NCBI RefSeq assembly: GCF_008107695.1
Contig: NZ_VIRG01000036.1
Location: 248,001-312,000 of the forward strand
DNA from: Stappia sp. BW2
GTDB lineage: Bacteria > Pseudomonadota > Alphaproteobacteria > Rhizobiales > Stappiaceae
Direction: 5' to 3'
DNA: 64,000 nucleotides
Part shown: one piece after another, positions 26,629-36,236 of the stretch
Layout: the number at the start of each line of letters is the position of its first letter
How positions within the stretch are numbered: the first letter of the stretch is position 1
Notes under the pieces: model-generated
Databases searched by the model: none
What the model saw: the letters and a program-made list of their open reading frames with translations, nothing else
Told to the model about the DNA's origin: nothing
Position numbers and translations under genes: made by a program

Positions 26629-28455
26629 ATGGCCAAGACGTATGAATTTGTCGACCACACCTATGATGTGGTTGTCGTCGGCGCCGGTGGCGCGGGCCTG
26701 CGGGCAACGCTCGGCATGGCCGAGCAGGGCCTGAGAACGGCCTGTATCACCAAGGTGTTCCCGACCCGCTCCCACACGGTTGCTGCCCAGGGCGGCATTG
26801 CCGCGTCGCTCAAGAACATGACGCCGGACTGCTGGGAATGGCACATGTACGACACGGTGAAGGGGTCCGACTGGCTCGGCGACACCGACGCCATGGAATA
26901 TCTCGCCCGTGAAGCTCCGAAGGCGGTTTACGAACTGGAACACTACGGTGTGCCGTTCTCGCGTACGGAAGATGGCCGCATCTATCAGCGTCCGTTCGGC
27001 GGCCACATGCAGAACTACGGCGAAGGCCCCCCCGTGCAGCGCACCTGTGCGGCGGCCGACCGGACCGGTCACGCCATTCTGCACACGCTCTACGGCCAGT
27101 CCCTGCGCAACAATGCAGAATTCTACATCGAGTATTTCGCACTCGACCTGATCATGTCCGAAGACGGTGTCTGCCAGGGCGTGATCGCGTGGAACCTCGA
27201 TGACGGCACCATGCATCGGTTCGCCGCCAAGATGGTGGTTCTGGCGACCGGCGGTTACGGCCGTGCCTTCTTCTCGGCAACCTCCGCCCACACCTGCACC
27301 GGTGACGGTGGTGGCATGGTGGCCCGTGCGGGCCTGCCGCTTCAGGACATGGAATTCGTTCAGTTCCACCCGACCGGTATCTACGGCTCCGGCTGTCTGA
27401 TCACCGAAGGGGCTCGCGGCGAAGGCGGGTATCTGGTCAACTCCGAAGGCGAGCGCTTCATGGAGCGCTACGCACCGTCGGCCAAGGACCTTGCCTCCCG
27501 TGACGTGGTCTCGCGCTGCATGACCATGGAAATCCGTGAAGGCCGCGGCGTCGGCAAGAGCAAGGACCACATCTTCCTGCACCTGGATCACCTCGATCCT
27601 GCAATGCTGGCCGAACGTCTGCCGGGCATTTCCGAAAGTGCCCGCATCTTCGCCGGCGTCGATGTGACCAAGGATCCGATCCCGGTCCTGCCGACCGTTC
27701 ACTACAACATGGGCGGCATTCCGACCAACTACTGGGGCGAAGTGCTGAATGCGGACGGCGACAATCCGAACCGCATCCAGGAAGGCCTGATGGCCGTTGG
27801 TGAAGCTGGCTGCGCATCCGTTCACGGTGCCAACCGTCTCGGCTCCAACTCCCTGATCGACCTTGTGGTCTTCGGCCGTGCGGCGGCGATCAAGGCGGCT
27901 GAGGTCGTTGACCCCAAGTCTGCCGTGCCGACACCGAACGAAGCGTCCTGCGAAAAGATCATGGACCGTTTCGACAAGCTGCGGAACGCTTCCGGCTCGA
28001 TCCCGACCGCGGATCTGCGCGACAAGATGCAGCGCGCCATGCAGGAAGACGCAGCCGTTTTCCGCACCCAGGAAACCCTGGAGCAGGGCTGCAAGCGCCT
28101 CACCGATATCTGGGGCGAGTTGAAGGACATCAAGGTCTCCGATCATTCGCTGATCTGGAACTCCGACCTGGTGGAAACGCTGGAGCTGGAAAACCTGATG
28201 GCCAACGCCATCACCACGGTCTATGGCGCGGAAGCCCGCAAGGAAAGCCGCGGCGCTCATGCCCGCGAGGACTACAAGGACGGTCCGTTCTCCGGCCGCG
28301 ACGACGAGAACTGGCGCAAGCACACGCTTGCCTGGGTCGACGAAGCCGGCAAGGTCAAGCTGGACTACCGTCCGGTGGTCGTCGATCCGCTGACCACTCT
28401 GGACGAGGGTGGTATCGATCCGAAGAAGATCGCGCCGAAAGCGCGCGTCTACTAA
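26629..28455 (+). CDS. sdhA: succinate dehydrogenase flavoprotein subunit
   Basis: The 608-residue catalytic subunit, oxidising succinate to fumarate. A dinucleotide-binding motif is at [13 protein letters not shown] (about 14-26). His49 in [10 protein letters not shown] is the site of covalent FAD attachment. The active-site segment [21 protein letters not shown] is present (about 245-265), with the catalytic Arg near [15 protein letters not shown]. The C-terminus is complete (KIAPKARVY). It normally sits directly before sdhB, but here an FkbM-type methyltransferase gene intervenes. Confidence 0.97.
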   Translation: MAKTYEFVDHTYDVVVVGAGGAGLRATLGMAEQGLRTACITKVFPTRSHTVAAQGGIAASLKNMTPDCWEWHMYDTVKGSDWLGDTDAMEYLAREAPKAVYELEHYGVPFSRTEDGRIYQRPFGGHMQNYGEGPPVQRTCAAADRTGHAILHTLYGQSLRNNAEFYIEYFALDLIMSEDGVCQGVIAWNLDDGTMHRFAAKMVVLATGGYGRAFFSATSAHTCTGDGGGMVARAGLPLQDMEFVQFHPTGIYGSGCLITEGARGEGGYLVNSEGERFMERYAPSAKDLASRDVVSRCMTMEIREGRGVGKSKDHIFLHLDHLDPAMLAERLPGISESARIFAGVDVTKDPIPVLPTVHYNMGGIPTNYWGEVLNADGDNPNRIQEGLMAVGEAGCASVHGANRLGSNSLIDLVVFGRAAAIKAAEVVDPKSAVPTPNEASCEKIMDRFDKLRNASGSIPTADLRDKMQRAMQEDAAVFRTQETLEQGCKRLTDIWGELKDIKVSDHSLIWNSDLVETLELENLMANAITTVYGAEARKESRGAHAREDYKDGPFSGRDDENWRKHTLAWVDEAGKVKLDYRPVVVDPLTTLDEGGIDPKKIAPKARVY

Positions 28456-28464
28456 GGAGACGAT

Positions 28465-29313
28465 GTGGTGAGCCAGGCGGCAACCCTTTTGGACACGAGA
28501 AGTCCGTTCGGCACCTATCCCGCCGAACGGATGGTTCGTGCTGCCTGGCGTCTTGCCGACCGGCATGACCTGTCCAAGGGCCTGCGCAGGCGTATCCGCT
28601 CCCTGGTGGCGCGGTTCTTCAAGGGCCCTTACGACATGGAAGCGGACGGTCTGAAGTTCCGGATCTATCCGGGCGAGAACTACGACGACCGCAAGATCCT
28701 GGCGAAGGGACGCCTGCCGGAACGGGAAGAGCACAAGCTGATCGAGCCGCATCTGGGCAAGGACAAGGTGTTTGTCGATATCGGTGCCAACATTGGCTCC
28801 TATTCGATTTTTGCCGCAGGTCTGGGCGCGCAGGTTGTCGCGATCGAGGCCAATCCGCAAACGGCGACGAAACTTGGTTTCAACGTGCGTGCGAACGACC
28901 TCGACACCGTCACGGTGGTCAACTCGGCCGTTGGGCCGCGCGACGATATGCTGCCGCTCTGGCAGGAACCGAGCAATTGCGGCTTCGCCACCTTTGTGAA
29001 GGACCTGACCACGGGCGAATGGGCGGGCGACTGGACACCGACCTTCGTCAAGGTTCGTCCGCTGACAGCCATCGCCGAGGAGCAGGCGCTCACCCGGATC
29101 GACGTCCTGAAAGTTGACGTGGAAGGCTTCGAGGACCGCGTGGTCCTGCCTTTCCTGAGGCACGCGGACCGGAGCCTCTGGCCCCGCGTGATCCTGCTTG
29201 AAACCAATTGCCGGCCCTACTGGACCGAGGATTGCCTGAGTGAACTGGCAAACCGCGGCTACGAGGTAACCGGCCAGACGAATGACAACATGGTCTTTGA
29301 GCTCTCTGCCTGA
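28465..29313 (+). CDS. FkbM-family methyltransferase inside the sdh operon
   Basis: A 282-residue SAM-dependent methyltransferase of the FkbM family. Motif I is [18 protein letters not shown] (about 97-114), followed by [14 protein letters not shown]. The later [15 protein letters not shown] segment is the FkbM hallmark. Start codons are GTG at 28465 or 28468, just after AAGGAG (the ATG at 28463 is out of frame and stops at once). It lies 9 bp after sdhA and 59 bp before sdhB on the same strand, so it must be cotranscribed. Members methylate small molecules and sugars. Its target is unknown, and nothing shows that it acts on complex II. Confidence 0.85.
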   Translation: MVSQAATLLDTRSPFGTYPAERMVRAAWRLADRHDLSKGLRRRIRSLVARFFKGPYDMEADGLKFRIYPGENYDDRKILAKGRLPEREEHKLIEPHLGKDKVFVDIGANIGSYSIFAAGLGAQVVAIEANPQTATKLGFNVRANDLDTVTVVNSAVGPRDDMLPLWQEPSNCGFATFVKDLTTGEWAGDWTPTFVKVRPLTAIAEEQALTRIDVLKVDVEGFEDRVVLPFLRHADRSLWPRVILLETNCRPYWTEDCLSELANRGYEVTGQTNDNMVFELSA

Positions 29314-29372
29314 GCGAAAGACGATTTGGCCCTGGACGCGAACCCAAGGGCCCAACGCGGAGCAGTAACGAG

Positions 29373-30155
29373 ATGGTTCAGCTGACGCTTCCCCGGAACT
29401 CCCAGGTGACGGAAGGCAAGGTATGGGACAAGCCCGAAGGCGCCACCAACCTGCGTGAATACCGCATCTATCGCTGGAACCCGGACGATGGCCGCAACCC
29501 GCGCGTCGACACCTATTTCATCGATGCGGACGATTGCGGTCCGATGGTTCTCGACGGCCTGATCTACATCAAGAACAAGATCGACCCGACGCTGACCTTC
29601 CGCCGGTCCTGCCGCGAAGGTATCTGCGGGTCCTGCGCGATGAACATCGACGGCACCAACACCCTGGCCTGTACCAAGGGCATGGACGAGGTTGCCGGTG
29701 ACGTCGTCAAGATCTACCCGCTGCCACATATGCCCGTGGTGAAGGACCTTGTGCCGGATCTCACGCGCTTCTACGCGCAGCACCGTTCGATCGAACCGTG
29801 GCTGAAGACCATTTCTCCGCCGCCGGAAAAGGAATGGCGCCAGTCGCATGAAGACCGTGTGAAGCTCGACGGGCTTTACGAGTGCATTCTCTGCGCCTGC
29901 TGCTCCACCTCCTGCCCGAGCTACTGGTGGAACGGCGACCGTTACCTCGGCCCGGCTGTTCTGCTACAGGCCTATCGCTGGCTGATCGACAGCCGCGATG
30001 AAGCCACTGGCGAGCGTCTGGACAACCTGGAAGACCCCTTCCGCCTCTACCGCTGCCACACCATCATGAACTGCTCGCAAGCCTGCCCGAAGGGTCTCAA
30101 CCCGGCGAAGGCGATTGCCGAGATCAAGAAGATGATGGTCGAACGCCGGGTTTGA
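29373..30155 (+). CDS. sdhB: succinate dehydrogenase iron-sulfur subunit
   Basis: A 260-residue electron-transfer subunit with three iron-sulfur centres. The [2Fe-2S] cysteines are in CREGICGSC with a distal Cys (about 76-99). The [4Fe-4S] motif is [12 protein letters not shown] (about 171-182). The [3Fe-4S] cysteines are in [17 protein letters not shown] (about 229-245). The proximal and medial clusters are intact. It closes the sdh operon and is followed by a terminator. Confidence 0.97.
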   Translation: MVQLTLPRNSQVTEGKVWDKPEGATNLREYRIYRWNPDDGRNPRVDTYFIDADDCGPMVLDGLIYIKNKIDPTLTFRRSCREGICGSCAMNIDGTNTLACTKGMDEVAGDVVKIYPLPHMPVVKDLVPDLTRFYAQHRSIEPWLKTISPPPEKEWRQSHEDRVKLDGLYECILCACCSTSCPSYWWNGDRYLGPAVLLQAYRWLIDSRDEATGERLDNLEDPFRLYRCHTIMNCSQACPKGLNPAKAIAEIKKMMVERRV

Positions 30156-30183
30156 TGGACCGGTCAGATTTGTTATGCGATTT

Positions 30184-30207
30184 GGCCGCCCTCGGGCGGC
30201 CATTTCT
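30184..30207 (+). terminator. Rho-independent terminator of the sdh operon
   Basis: A GGCCGCCC/GGGCGGCC hairpin with a 2-nt loop (30184-30201) is followed by ATTTCTTT. The T-run is interrupted but the stem is strong. Confidence 0.7.
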
Positions 30208-30224
30208 TTGGGAAGACATGGACC

Positions 30225-31016
30225 ATGGATCCGCAAATTGTCTCTGAAATTCAAGCTCGGCTGAAGGAGCTGGAAACCCGGGAGCGGATCACCATTCCGC
30301 TGGCCATCGAAAGCGGCAGCAGAGCATGGGGCTTCCCTTCAGCCGACAGTGACTATGACTGCCGCTTTGTCTATGTCCGCACGATAGAAAAGACGGTGAC
30401 ACTGTTTCCGGTGCGCGACGTCATCGAGGAACTGCTGACACCGGTCTTCGACATAAACGGCTGGGACCTCGCGAAGGCCCTGCGGCTGATGTATGCGGGC
30501 AATGCGGTGATTGTGGAGTGGTTGAAGTCGGTCTTCGCCTATCAACTGCACGAACCTTTTCGCGACGCCGCGCTTGATCTGGCAGATGTCGTGTGTGACC
30601 GCAGACTAATCTGCAAGCACTACTATCATCTCGCAAAAGCTCAGATCCATAGACAGAACTTTTTCCAGGGCGATGTATCCCTGAAGAAAACGCTCTATTG
30701 CCTGAGGCCACTCGCAGCGCTGATGTGGTTAAGTCACCATCCCGAGCGCGCGGTCGCACCGATGAATTTTCAGGATCTGCGTCAGGACGCCGGGTTCCCG
30801 GATGCCGTTTCCCGCGAGATCGACATCTTGCTGGAACGCAAGGCGTTGAGTTCCGAAATGGGCTCCGAAACGCTGACCCCTGTCTTGTCCGGTTTCATTC
30901 TCGATACTTTCGACAGTTTCCAGTCCTTTGCCAACGCGGGCGAGCCCTCAGCGGAGCATCAGGGCCGGATAGATGATTTCTGGCGGCACTGGTCTGCCGA
31001 GCTCAGTCCGTCCTAG
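30225..31016 (+). CDS. predicted nucleotidyltransferase (COG3541/RlaP-like)
   Basis: A 263-residue protein of the DNA polymerase beta-like nucleotidyltransferase superfamily. The active-site motif GSRAWGFPSADSDYD (31-45) supplies the GS and the DxD pair (Asp43, Asp45) for metal and NTP binding. A conserved VIEWLKS segment (about 103-109) and a tyrosine/lysine-rich helix follow, as in the COG3541 group. Members occur in RNA-repair and phage contexts, but most are untested. It starts 24 bp after the sdh terminator hairpin and is not clearly linked to the methyltransferase genes that face it. Confidence 0.8.
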   Translation: MDPQIVSEIQARLKELETRERITIPLAIESGSRAWGFPSADSDYDCRFVYVRTIEKTVTLFPVRDVIEELLTPVFDINGWDLAKALRLMYAGNAVIVEWLKSVFAYQLHEPFRDAALDLADVVCDRRLICKHYYHLAKAQIHRQNFFQGDVSLKKTLYCLRPLAALMWLSHHPERAVAPMNFQDLRQDAGFPDAVSREIDILLERKALSSEMGSETLTPVLSGFILDTFDSFQSFANAGEPSAEHQGRIDDFWRHWSAELSPS

Positions 31017-31043
31017 AGTGCCAGACCGGCAGGCTCTGAAAAC

Positions 31044-31868
31044 TCACCCCTTCGCCCGGCACACCAGAAGCGAGCTGTTGCACCAGCCCCGGAACCCGGG
31101 AACGCGTCCAAGCATGCGGGTGAGGGCGATTTCGGTGGGTTTCAGCGGTCCCCATTCGAAGGTCTTTCCGCGCAGGTGATGGAACAGCTTTCCGTGGCGG
31201 TTGGTTTCCTCGTACCAGGGGCTGAGCATCGGCAGATAGGGCAGGCAGGAGAGATAGCCGATGCCGTGAACCGATTCGATGGTGACGGCGCGGCCGATGA
31301 TGTCCGACCATTCCTTCAAGGTCATTCGGACCTGGTGTTCGGCATAATGCAGGTGCTTCAGCTTCAACCGGTCGAGACGATAGAGCTGGGGCACGACGGC
31401 AAGGATCAGCCCGCCGGGGGAGACAACCTCACCGCATTGGCGCATCACCGATTCAATCGCCTCCTGGCGACCGGGCAGATGCTCCAACACATCCAGCAGC
31501 GCGATGATATCCGGTTGCCAGGGAAGGTCGTCGCGGTGTTCGGCAAGGCGTGTGGCATCCAGCACGATGTCCGGTTCGAAGGCCGCTTCGTAATCCGCGC
31601 CGCAATATTCGAAATCAAGACCCGTAGCGGCGAGATACTCTTTCGAAATCGATGTCGAGCAGCCAATGTCCAGAATCCGCGGCGACCGCCCGAGGTCTTG
31701 TGCCCAGCTTGAAATAGTGCGGGAGACGATGTCGAATTTCACCGTCCCGTACAGGTTCCTCTGGGCGTTCGCGAGTTTCTTGACCAGATACTGCGAATGC
31801 ACGGTGACTTCGGATTGCTCTTCGTCCGCTATGTCTGGTCTCTCTGTTCGATCCAGAGTTTGGTGCAC
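31044..31868 (-). CDS. SAM-dependent methyltransferase paired with the SAHH-like gene
   Basis: A 274-residue class I methyltransferase. Motif I is ILDIGCSTSISKEYL (about 65-79), followed by YCGADYEAAFEPDIVLDA and the acceptor-region LLDVLEHLPGRQEAIE. The later part (SPGGLILAVVPQLYRLDRLK) matches methyltransferases acting on small molecules, glycans or lipids. Its first ATG lies 40 nt inside the end of the SAHH-like gene in another frame, which implies coupled translation. The acceptor is unknown. Confidence 0.78.
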   Translation of the reverse strand: MHQTLDRTERPDIADEEQSEVTVHSQYLVKKLANAQRNLYGTVKFDIVSRTISSWAQDLGRSPRILDIGCSTSISKEYLAATGLDFEYCGADYEAAFEPDIVLDATRLAEHRDDLPWQPDIIALLDVLEHLPGRQEAIESVMRQCGEVVSPGGLILAVVPQLYRLDRLKLKHLHYAEHQVRMTLKEWSDIIGRAVTIESVHGIGYLSCLPYLPMLSPWYEETNRHGKLFHHLRGKTFEWGPLKPTEIALTRMLGRVPGFRGWCNSSLLVCRAKG

Positions 31869-33019
31869 ACTGCCTCTCCTTCTGTCGCCAAGCGGTGTAT
31901 GCCGGGTTCGTAGGTGTAGGTCGTCAGGTCTGTCATCAGGACGATCAGCTCGCCCAGGATCAACTCTACCACTTCATCGGCAACGCTGCCGGAGCCTGGA
32001 ATGAAATTGGCCGGGTATCCGTCATTGACAAGGCAGATCTGCTTGTCCGCGCCCTGCGGGCCGGGAAGCTGGAAGGCCTTGATCGACGGATGAATGTCTG
32101 TGAACGGCGATTGTTCCAGAAAGTCGACGTCGATTTCGATACGCCGGGAACTGGCACTGGCCACCAGACAACCGTTTCGGAGCTGTTTCAGCACGTCGCC
32201 GGTTATCGACAGGCGGCCCGATGCCCCGACGACGAGATCACAGGTTTCCAGATCAGTAGGATGCAGCGTCGCGGGATAGCCGGACAGACGGGCCTCGGCG
32301 ATCTTCAGCGGGTCGACGTCGATCAGCGAGACGATAACATCGAGGCGGCGCAAGGCTTTGGCCAGACCGAAGCCGATCCAGCCAGCGCCGAAGACGGCGG
32401 CCCGCCGGCCAGCCAGCGTGTTGCCCATGTCGCGCATGAGGCCGTCGAGGCAGCGGGCGATGGTTTCGCCGCAGCGCACCGCCTCCAGGCGCTTCAACTC
32501 ACTGTCGGCACAATGCAGCACGGGCACCTTCAAGTGTGTCTGGCCAGCCCGCCAGACGCCTTGTTTGGTGATTTCAACCACCCCTTCCACCAGGTGCAAC
32601 TGGTCCTGAAACTGTTCGTGCAGCAATTCGACTGCGTAACCGCCGACTTCCTGAATGACGAGCTTCTGGTCGGAGGCCTTGCACGCGTCGAGGCTCTTTT
32701 GCAGCGCCTCTGCCAGCACCTGCTTGAAGACAGGTTCGGTCTTCGGGCAGTGAACCTTGTCGCCGTAGATCGCCTGCCATTTCAGCCGTGTCACATCGCT
32801 TCCCGAGGAATAGGGAATCCCGATGATGGCGTCGAAATCCATGACGCCCTCCAGCGCATCGATCATGCGCCGGGTGTCGTCAAAGAGATGGGCTACCAGC
32901 AGATACCGGTGCCCCTCGCTCTTGAACAGGTCGAGCCGCTTCACCAGCGCGGGCAGATAGTCCGCTCGCCGGGCAAAGGCAGGCACGTCAGAGCTGGGTA
33001 GGTTGCTTAATGAGTGCAT
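31829..33019 (-). CDS. S-adenosylhomocysteine-hydrolase-like NAD-binding protein
   Basis: A 396-residue protein with the architecture of adenosylhomocysteinase. An N-terminal half contains VIQEVGGYAVELLHE and VVEITKQGVWRAG, in the places of the DDGG and SEETTTG motifs. A central NAD-binding domain contains AAVFGAGWIGFGLAKALR (about 206-223) and then VIVSLIDVDPLKIAEA. The substrate region reads CADSELKRLEA. It keeps the lysine of the canonical NDSVTKSKFDN, but the matching Asp and other adenosine contacts differ. True enzymes have about 430-470 residues with a KxxYxxx tail that is absent here. It is therefore a paralogue that may act on another substrate or be regulatory. It overlaps a methyltransferase. 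Confidence 0.75.
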   Translation of the reverse strand: MHSLSNLPSSDVPAFARRADYLPALVKRLDLFKSEGHRYLLVAHLFDDTRRMIDALEGVMDFDAIIGIPYSSGSDVTRLKWQAIYGDKVHCPKTEPVFKQVLAEALQKSLDACKASDQKLVIQEVGGYAVELLHEQFQDQLHLVEGVVEITKQGVWRAGQTHLKVPVLHCADSELKRLEAVRCGETIARCLDGLMRDMGNTLAGRRAAVFGAGWIGFGLAKALRRLDVIVSLIDVDPLKIAEARLSGYPATLHPTDLETCDLVVGASGRLSITGDVLKQLRNGCLVASASSRRIEIDVDFLEQSPFTDIHPSIKAFQLPGPQGADKQICLVNDGYPANFIPGSGSVADEVVELILGELIVLMTDLTTYTYEPGIHRLATEGEAVCTKLWIEQRDQT

Positions 33020-33265
33020 TGTCAGTTATTCCGAGGGTCCCTTCATTCTGGCACCGTGCTGCCCGCACGCACAAGTGCGAGATTTGAAATAGGCCGGAAA
33101 AATGAAGTGGCGAATCCCTGTCTTCCGGCGGTCTGCACAGTCCCTGCACAAACACTCCTGAAAAGTCGCTCTTTCTTGCCCTCTTGTGTCCCGTTCAGCG
33201 GTTGATGGTTGCCGTGTTGACTGGGTGCCCTTATGCGGGCGCCCTCTGGCAGAGGGTAAATCTGT

Positions 33266-34732
33266 ATGACTAGCGATAATCATTATGACACCGTCGAACA
33301 ACCGGAGGAACAGACGCAGTCTGCGCAGCGCCGGTCTGAAAAGGCGCCACCTTTGCGGCCGCCTTCTTTTTTGGGCTCTCCAGCGGTCAAATTCGTGATC
33401 ATCGGGGTGCTGACCGTGATGCTGCTCGTGCCGAGCCTGTTTGTCTGGGTTCTGGTGGAAGAACGTGCCGATAGGGCCCGTGACGTCGCCCAGGACATTG
33501 CCCGGTCCTGGGGCGGCGTCCAGCAAATCAACGGCCCCTATCTGGTCGTTCCCTTCAGCGAGACCTACACCGTTTCAACGGATGACAGCTCGAAAACAGA
33601 AATGCGGTGGCATACGGCCATCCTGTTTCCGGAAAAGCTGGATGTCGGTGGCGACATTTCCGTCCAGGAGCGCCGGAAATCGATCTACTCCCTGCCGGTC
33701 TACCATGGCAGCGTGAACCTGAAGGGCCGGTTTGCAGCCACGTCTCCCGAAACCTTCGAACCGCAATTTGGCGGGCAAATCGACATCGCAGCGGACAAGG
33801 CGGTGCTTGTGGTCGGTATCGGAGACATCGCCGCCTTGAAAAGCGAGGTCGGTCTGGTTCTGAACGGCAACGGGTCCGTTCCGTTCGAGCCGGGTCTCGG
33901 GCCCTTGACCATGGATCCGATGCGGCGATCCGTTGCCAGCATGTCCCCGTCCGGCATCAATGCCCCGGTTGCGGCCGGCTTGTGGCGAAACGGGTTTTCC
34001 TTCGATATTCCGATTCAGATGAATGGCTCCAAAGCTTTTTACGTCGCACCGGCCGGGCAAACGACAACCGTCTCCCTGCAATCCGACTGGCCGCATCCAG
34101 GCTTCACCGGCGCCTTTCTGCCGGAGACGAGAGATATCGGTGATACGGGGTTCACGGCGTCCTGGACCATCCCCTATCTTGCGCGTGGAATTCCAAGGTC
34201 GGTGCTTGGCGCGCAAATGCCGTTGCAGGACAAGGCGCTTGGCGTCGAATTCGTCGAACCCGTCAATTTCTACCACACCATCGCAAGGTCTCTGAAATAC
34301 GCCGTCTGCTTCATCAGCTTGACCTTCCTGGCAGTATTCATTCTGGAGATGCGCTCAAGGTCGCGGGTCCACTGGATCCAGTATGGTCTGGTCGGGCTGT
34401 CGCTGATTGTTTTCTATGTCATGCTGCTCGCCCTGGCGGAGCACGTGGGCTACGGACCGGCCTATCTCCTTGCCGCGGCGGCCGCGACGCTCCTGAACAC
34501 GATCTATATCGGAACGGCGCTCAAGAGCCGTCTTGCGGGCGGCGTGATGCTCATGGTTCTCGCTGCGATATTCGGTGTGCTCTATGCGCTCATGCAAGAG
34601 CAGGACTACGCGCTGCTGATTGGCTCGCTGCTTGCCTTCCTGTCTCTCGCCGTCACCATGTTTGCGACCCAGAGGATCGACTGGTCCGGACGGCAGCAGA
34701 CCGGCGCAAGAGGGCAAGCTGAACCAGCCTGA
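33266..34732 (+). CDS. creD: CreD-like inner-membrane protein
   Basis: A 488-residue CreD-family membrane protein. A cytoplasmic N-terminus rich in Glu/Gln is followed by a helix (about 42-65), a large periplasmic beta-rich domain (about 70-350) and a block of five or six helices (about 355-470). Conserved segments include VEERADRARDVAQDIARSWGG, GPYLVVPF and SLKYAVCFISLTFLAVFILEM. In Escherichia coli CreD belongs to the CreBC regulon and affects envelope stress and colicin tolerance. No creBC genes are nearby in this window, which is common for alphaproteobacterial creD. Confidence 0.88.
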   Translation: MTSDNHYDTVEQPEEQTQSAQRRSEKAPPLRPPSFLGSPAVKFVIIGVLTVMLLVPSLFVWVLVEERADRARDVAQDIARSWGGVQQINGPYLVVPFSETYTVSTDDSSKTEMRWHTAILFPEKLDVGGDISVQERRKSIYSLPVYHGSVNLKGRFAATSPETFEPQFGGQIDIAADKAVLVVGIGDIAALKSEVGLVLNGNGSVPFEPGLGPLTMDPMRRSVASMSPSGINAPVAAGLWRNGFSFDIPIQMNGSKAFYVAPAGQTTTVSLQSDWPHPGFTGAFLPETRDIGDTGFTASWTIPYLARGIPRSVLGAQMPLQDKALGVEFVEPVNFYHTIARSLKYAVCFISLTFLAVFILEMRSRSRVHWIQYGLVGLSLIVFYVMLLALAEHVGYGPAYLLAAAAATLLNTIYIGTALKSRLAGGVMLMVLAAIFGVLYALMQEQDYALLIGSLLAFLSLAVTMFATQRIDWSGRQQTGARGQAEPA

Positions 34733-34752
34733 CCGGCTGCCCAAACACGTGA

Positions 34753-34778
34753 CCGGCGGTGCGGTGCTGCACCGCCGG
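34753..34778. repeat. strong hairpin between creD and the VOC gene
   Basis: A perfect 10-bp stem CCGGCGGTGC/GCACCGCCGG with a 6-nt loop (34753-34778) begins 21 nt after the creD stop. No T-run follows on either strand, so it is not a classic intrinsic terminator. It may stabilise the creD transcript end. Confidence 0.6.
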
Positions 34779-34847
34779 ACAAAACGAGGCTTGCATTTTC
34801 TATCTCAGTGTTCCTATTTTGTTCTATCAATTGAATTGGAGGGAAAA

Positions 34848-35225
34848 ATGCACAAGAGCCGTTTGGGAGACCTGGTGATCGACTGTGAAGGAGGCGATAT
34901 CGACCGCCACGCGGAATTCTGGGCAGGGGCGCTTGGGCGAACTGTTGAGGCCGAGCCGAAAAACCCCCGCTATCGTCGTCTCATCGGCACGGAAGATGAA
35001 ATCGGTATCCTGCTCCAGTCGGTCGAACACCCCTCCCGTGTCCATCTGGATATCGAAAGCGACGACCCGGAAAAGGAAGTCGCCCGGCTTGAAAGCCTGG
35101 GGGCGACGATCGTTCAAAAGCTTGATGGCTGGACAGTGATGCAGGCAACCAGCGGCCACCGGTTCTGCATCGTCAAACCACAATTGGCCGGCTTTGAAGA
35201 AACTGCCAAGACCTGGGAGACCTAA
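34848..35225 (+). CDS. VOC-superfamily (glyoxalase-like) protein
   Basis: A 125-residue protein of the vicinal-oxygen-chelate fold, with a single babbab-type module. It starts MHKSRLGDLVIDCEGGDIDRH, preceded by TTGGAGGGA, and includes FWAGALGRTVEAE, VHLDIESDD and a C-terminal RFCIVKPQ strand, all typical of glyoxalase-like proteins. Histidine and glutamate residues are present at expected strand ends, but the metal set cannot be confirmed. The substrate is unknown. The preceding hairpin and 115-bp gap suggest separate control from creD. Confidence 0.78.
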   Translation: MHKSRLGDLVIDCEGGDIDRHAEFWAGALGRTVEAEPKNPRYRRLIGTEDEIGILLQSVEHPSRVHLDIESDDPEKEVARLESLGATIVQKLDGWTVMQATSGHRFCIVKPQLAGFEETAKTWET

Positions 35226-35454
35226 GCGCTGCTGAAGCTGGCTTGAGTGCCCGGTGCGGGTTTCATCACGGTAGGCTCACGTGCATGTGCTGGTTTGGGG
35301 AGTTGAGTTGAGTTTGTCTCCGCAGCGGAGCGCGTTACCTCTGTACGAGAAAACTCGAAATGGGCTTCACGGCGGCTGCCGCCAATGATGCATGTTTCAA
35401 CGTCGAAACCCAAGCTCGCTGGTCACGCGCAAGCAGCTTTCTGGAGGACCTGAC

Positions 35455-36099
35455 ATGAAGCGACTGCTTCCACTCGCCCTTTTCGCCGCAGTCACGGCGT
35501 CGATGCCATTGGCAACCGCCCAGGCCGAAACCGCTGTTCTTGCCGGCGGATGCTTCTGGTGCGTTGAATCCGACCTTGAAAAGCTGCCGGGCGTGCGCGA
35601 CGTCGTTTCCGGTTACGCGGGCGGCGAGACACAGAACCCGACCTACAAGAATTACGAACGGGGCGGACACCGCGAGGCCGTCAAGGTCGACTTCGACGAG
35701 ACCAAGATCAGTTATGCCGACCTTATCGGGATTTTTCTGCGCACTGTCGATGTGACGGACGCCGGTGGTCAGTTCTGCGACCGGGGACATGCCTACTCGA
35801 CGGCGATCTATCCTCTGGATGAGACCCAGGCGAAACAGGCCAAGGCGGAAATCGCCAAGGCGGAAAAGGTGCTTGGCAGCAAGATTGTCACGCCGGTCGA
35901 GGCGCCGGCCGTTTTCTGGCCGGCAGAAGATTACCACCAGGGCTATTACAAAAGCCAAGTCCGCACGCTCACCCGCTTCGGCTATGTAACCCGCGCCGAT
36001 GCCTACAAGGGCTATCGGAAAGGCTGCGGCAGGGATGCGCAGGTCAAGGCCGTGTGGGGTGGAGAAGCCTACAAGGGGGTGCACAAAGCAGGGTCCTAA
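35455..36099 (+). CDS. msrA: exported peptide methionine-S-sulfoxide reductase
   Basis: A 214-residue MsrA that reduces methionine-S-sulfoxide in proteins. An N-terminal signal peptide (about 1-24, ending TAQAE) sends it to the periplasm, unlike most cytoplasmic MsrA. The catalytic motif GGCFWC starts at residue 31 (Cys33 nucleophile, Cys36 nearby). YxxG-type and PVFWPAEDYHQGYY segments are conserved. The start ATG at 35455 has GGAGG 8 nt upstream. No fused MsrB domain is seen. It probably repairs oxidised envelope proteins. Confidence 0.92.
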   Translation: MKRLLPLALFAAVTASMPLATAQAETAVLAGGCFWCVESDLEKLPGVRDVVSGYAGGETQNPTYKNYERGGHREAVKVDFDETKISYADLIGIFLRTVDVTDAGGQFCDRGHAYSTAIYPLDETQAKQAKAEIAKAEKVLGSKIVTPVEAPAVFWPAEDYHQGYYKSQVRTLTRFGYVTRADAYKGYRKGCGRDAQVKAVWGGEAYKGVHKAGS

Positions 36100-36236
36100 G
36101 GCCTGAAAACGGACCGTTTCCTGCGGAGACGGCCCAGGTGATGAGCATTTTCGACGAATTGTCAGGCATCAATTTGCCGTAGGGTAAGGTGCGCACTACA
36201 TACTTCAGGTGGGCTTACGTCTGAAAGGGCGCTAAC

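Noticed and set aside
28463..28471. ATG at 28463 as the start of the FkbM gene
   Set aside because: It is out of frame and reaches a stop within three codons; GTG at 28465 or 28468 is in frame and follows AAGGAG.
26509..29355. A 948-codon minus-strand open frame across sdh
   Set aside because: It is the antisense shadow of GC-rich sdhA, FkbM and sdhB genes, which are clearly coding on plus.
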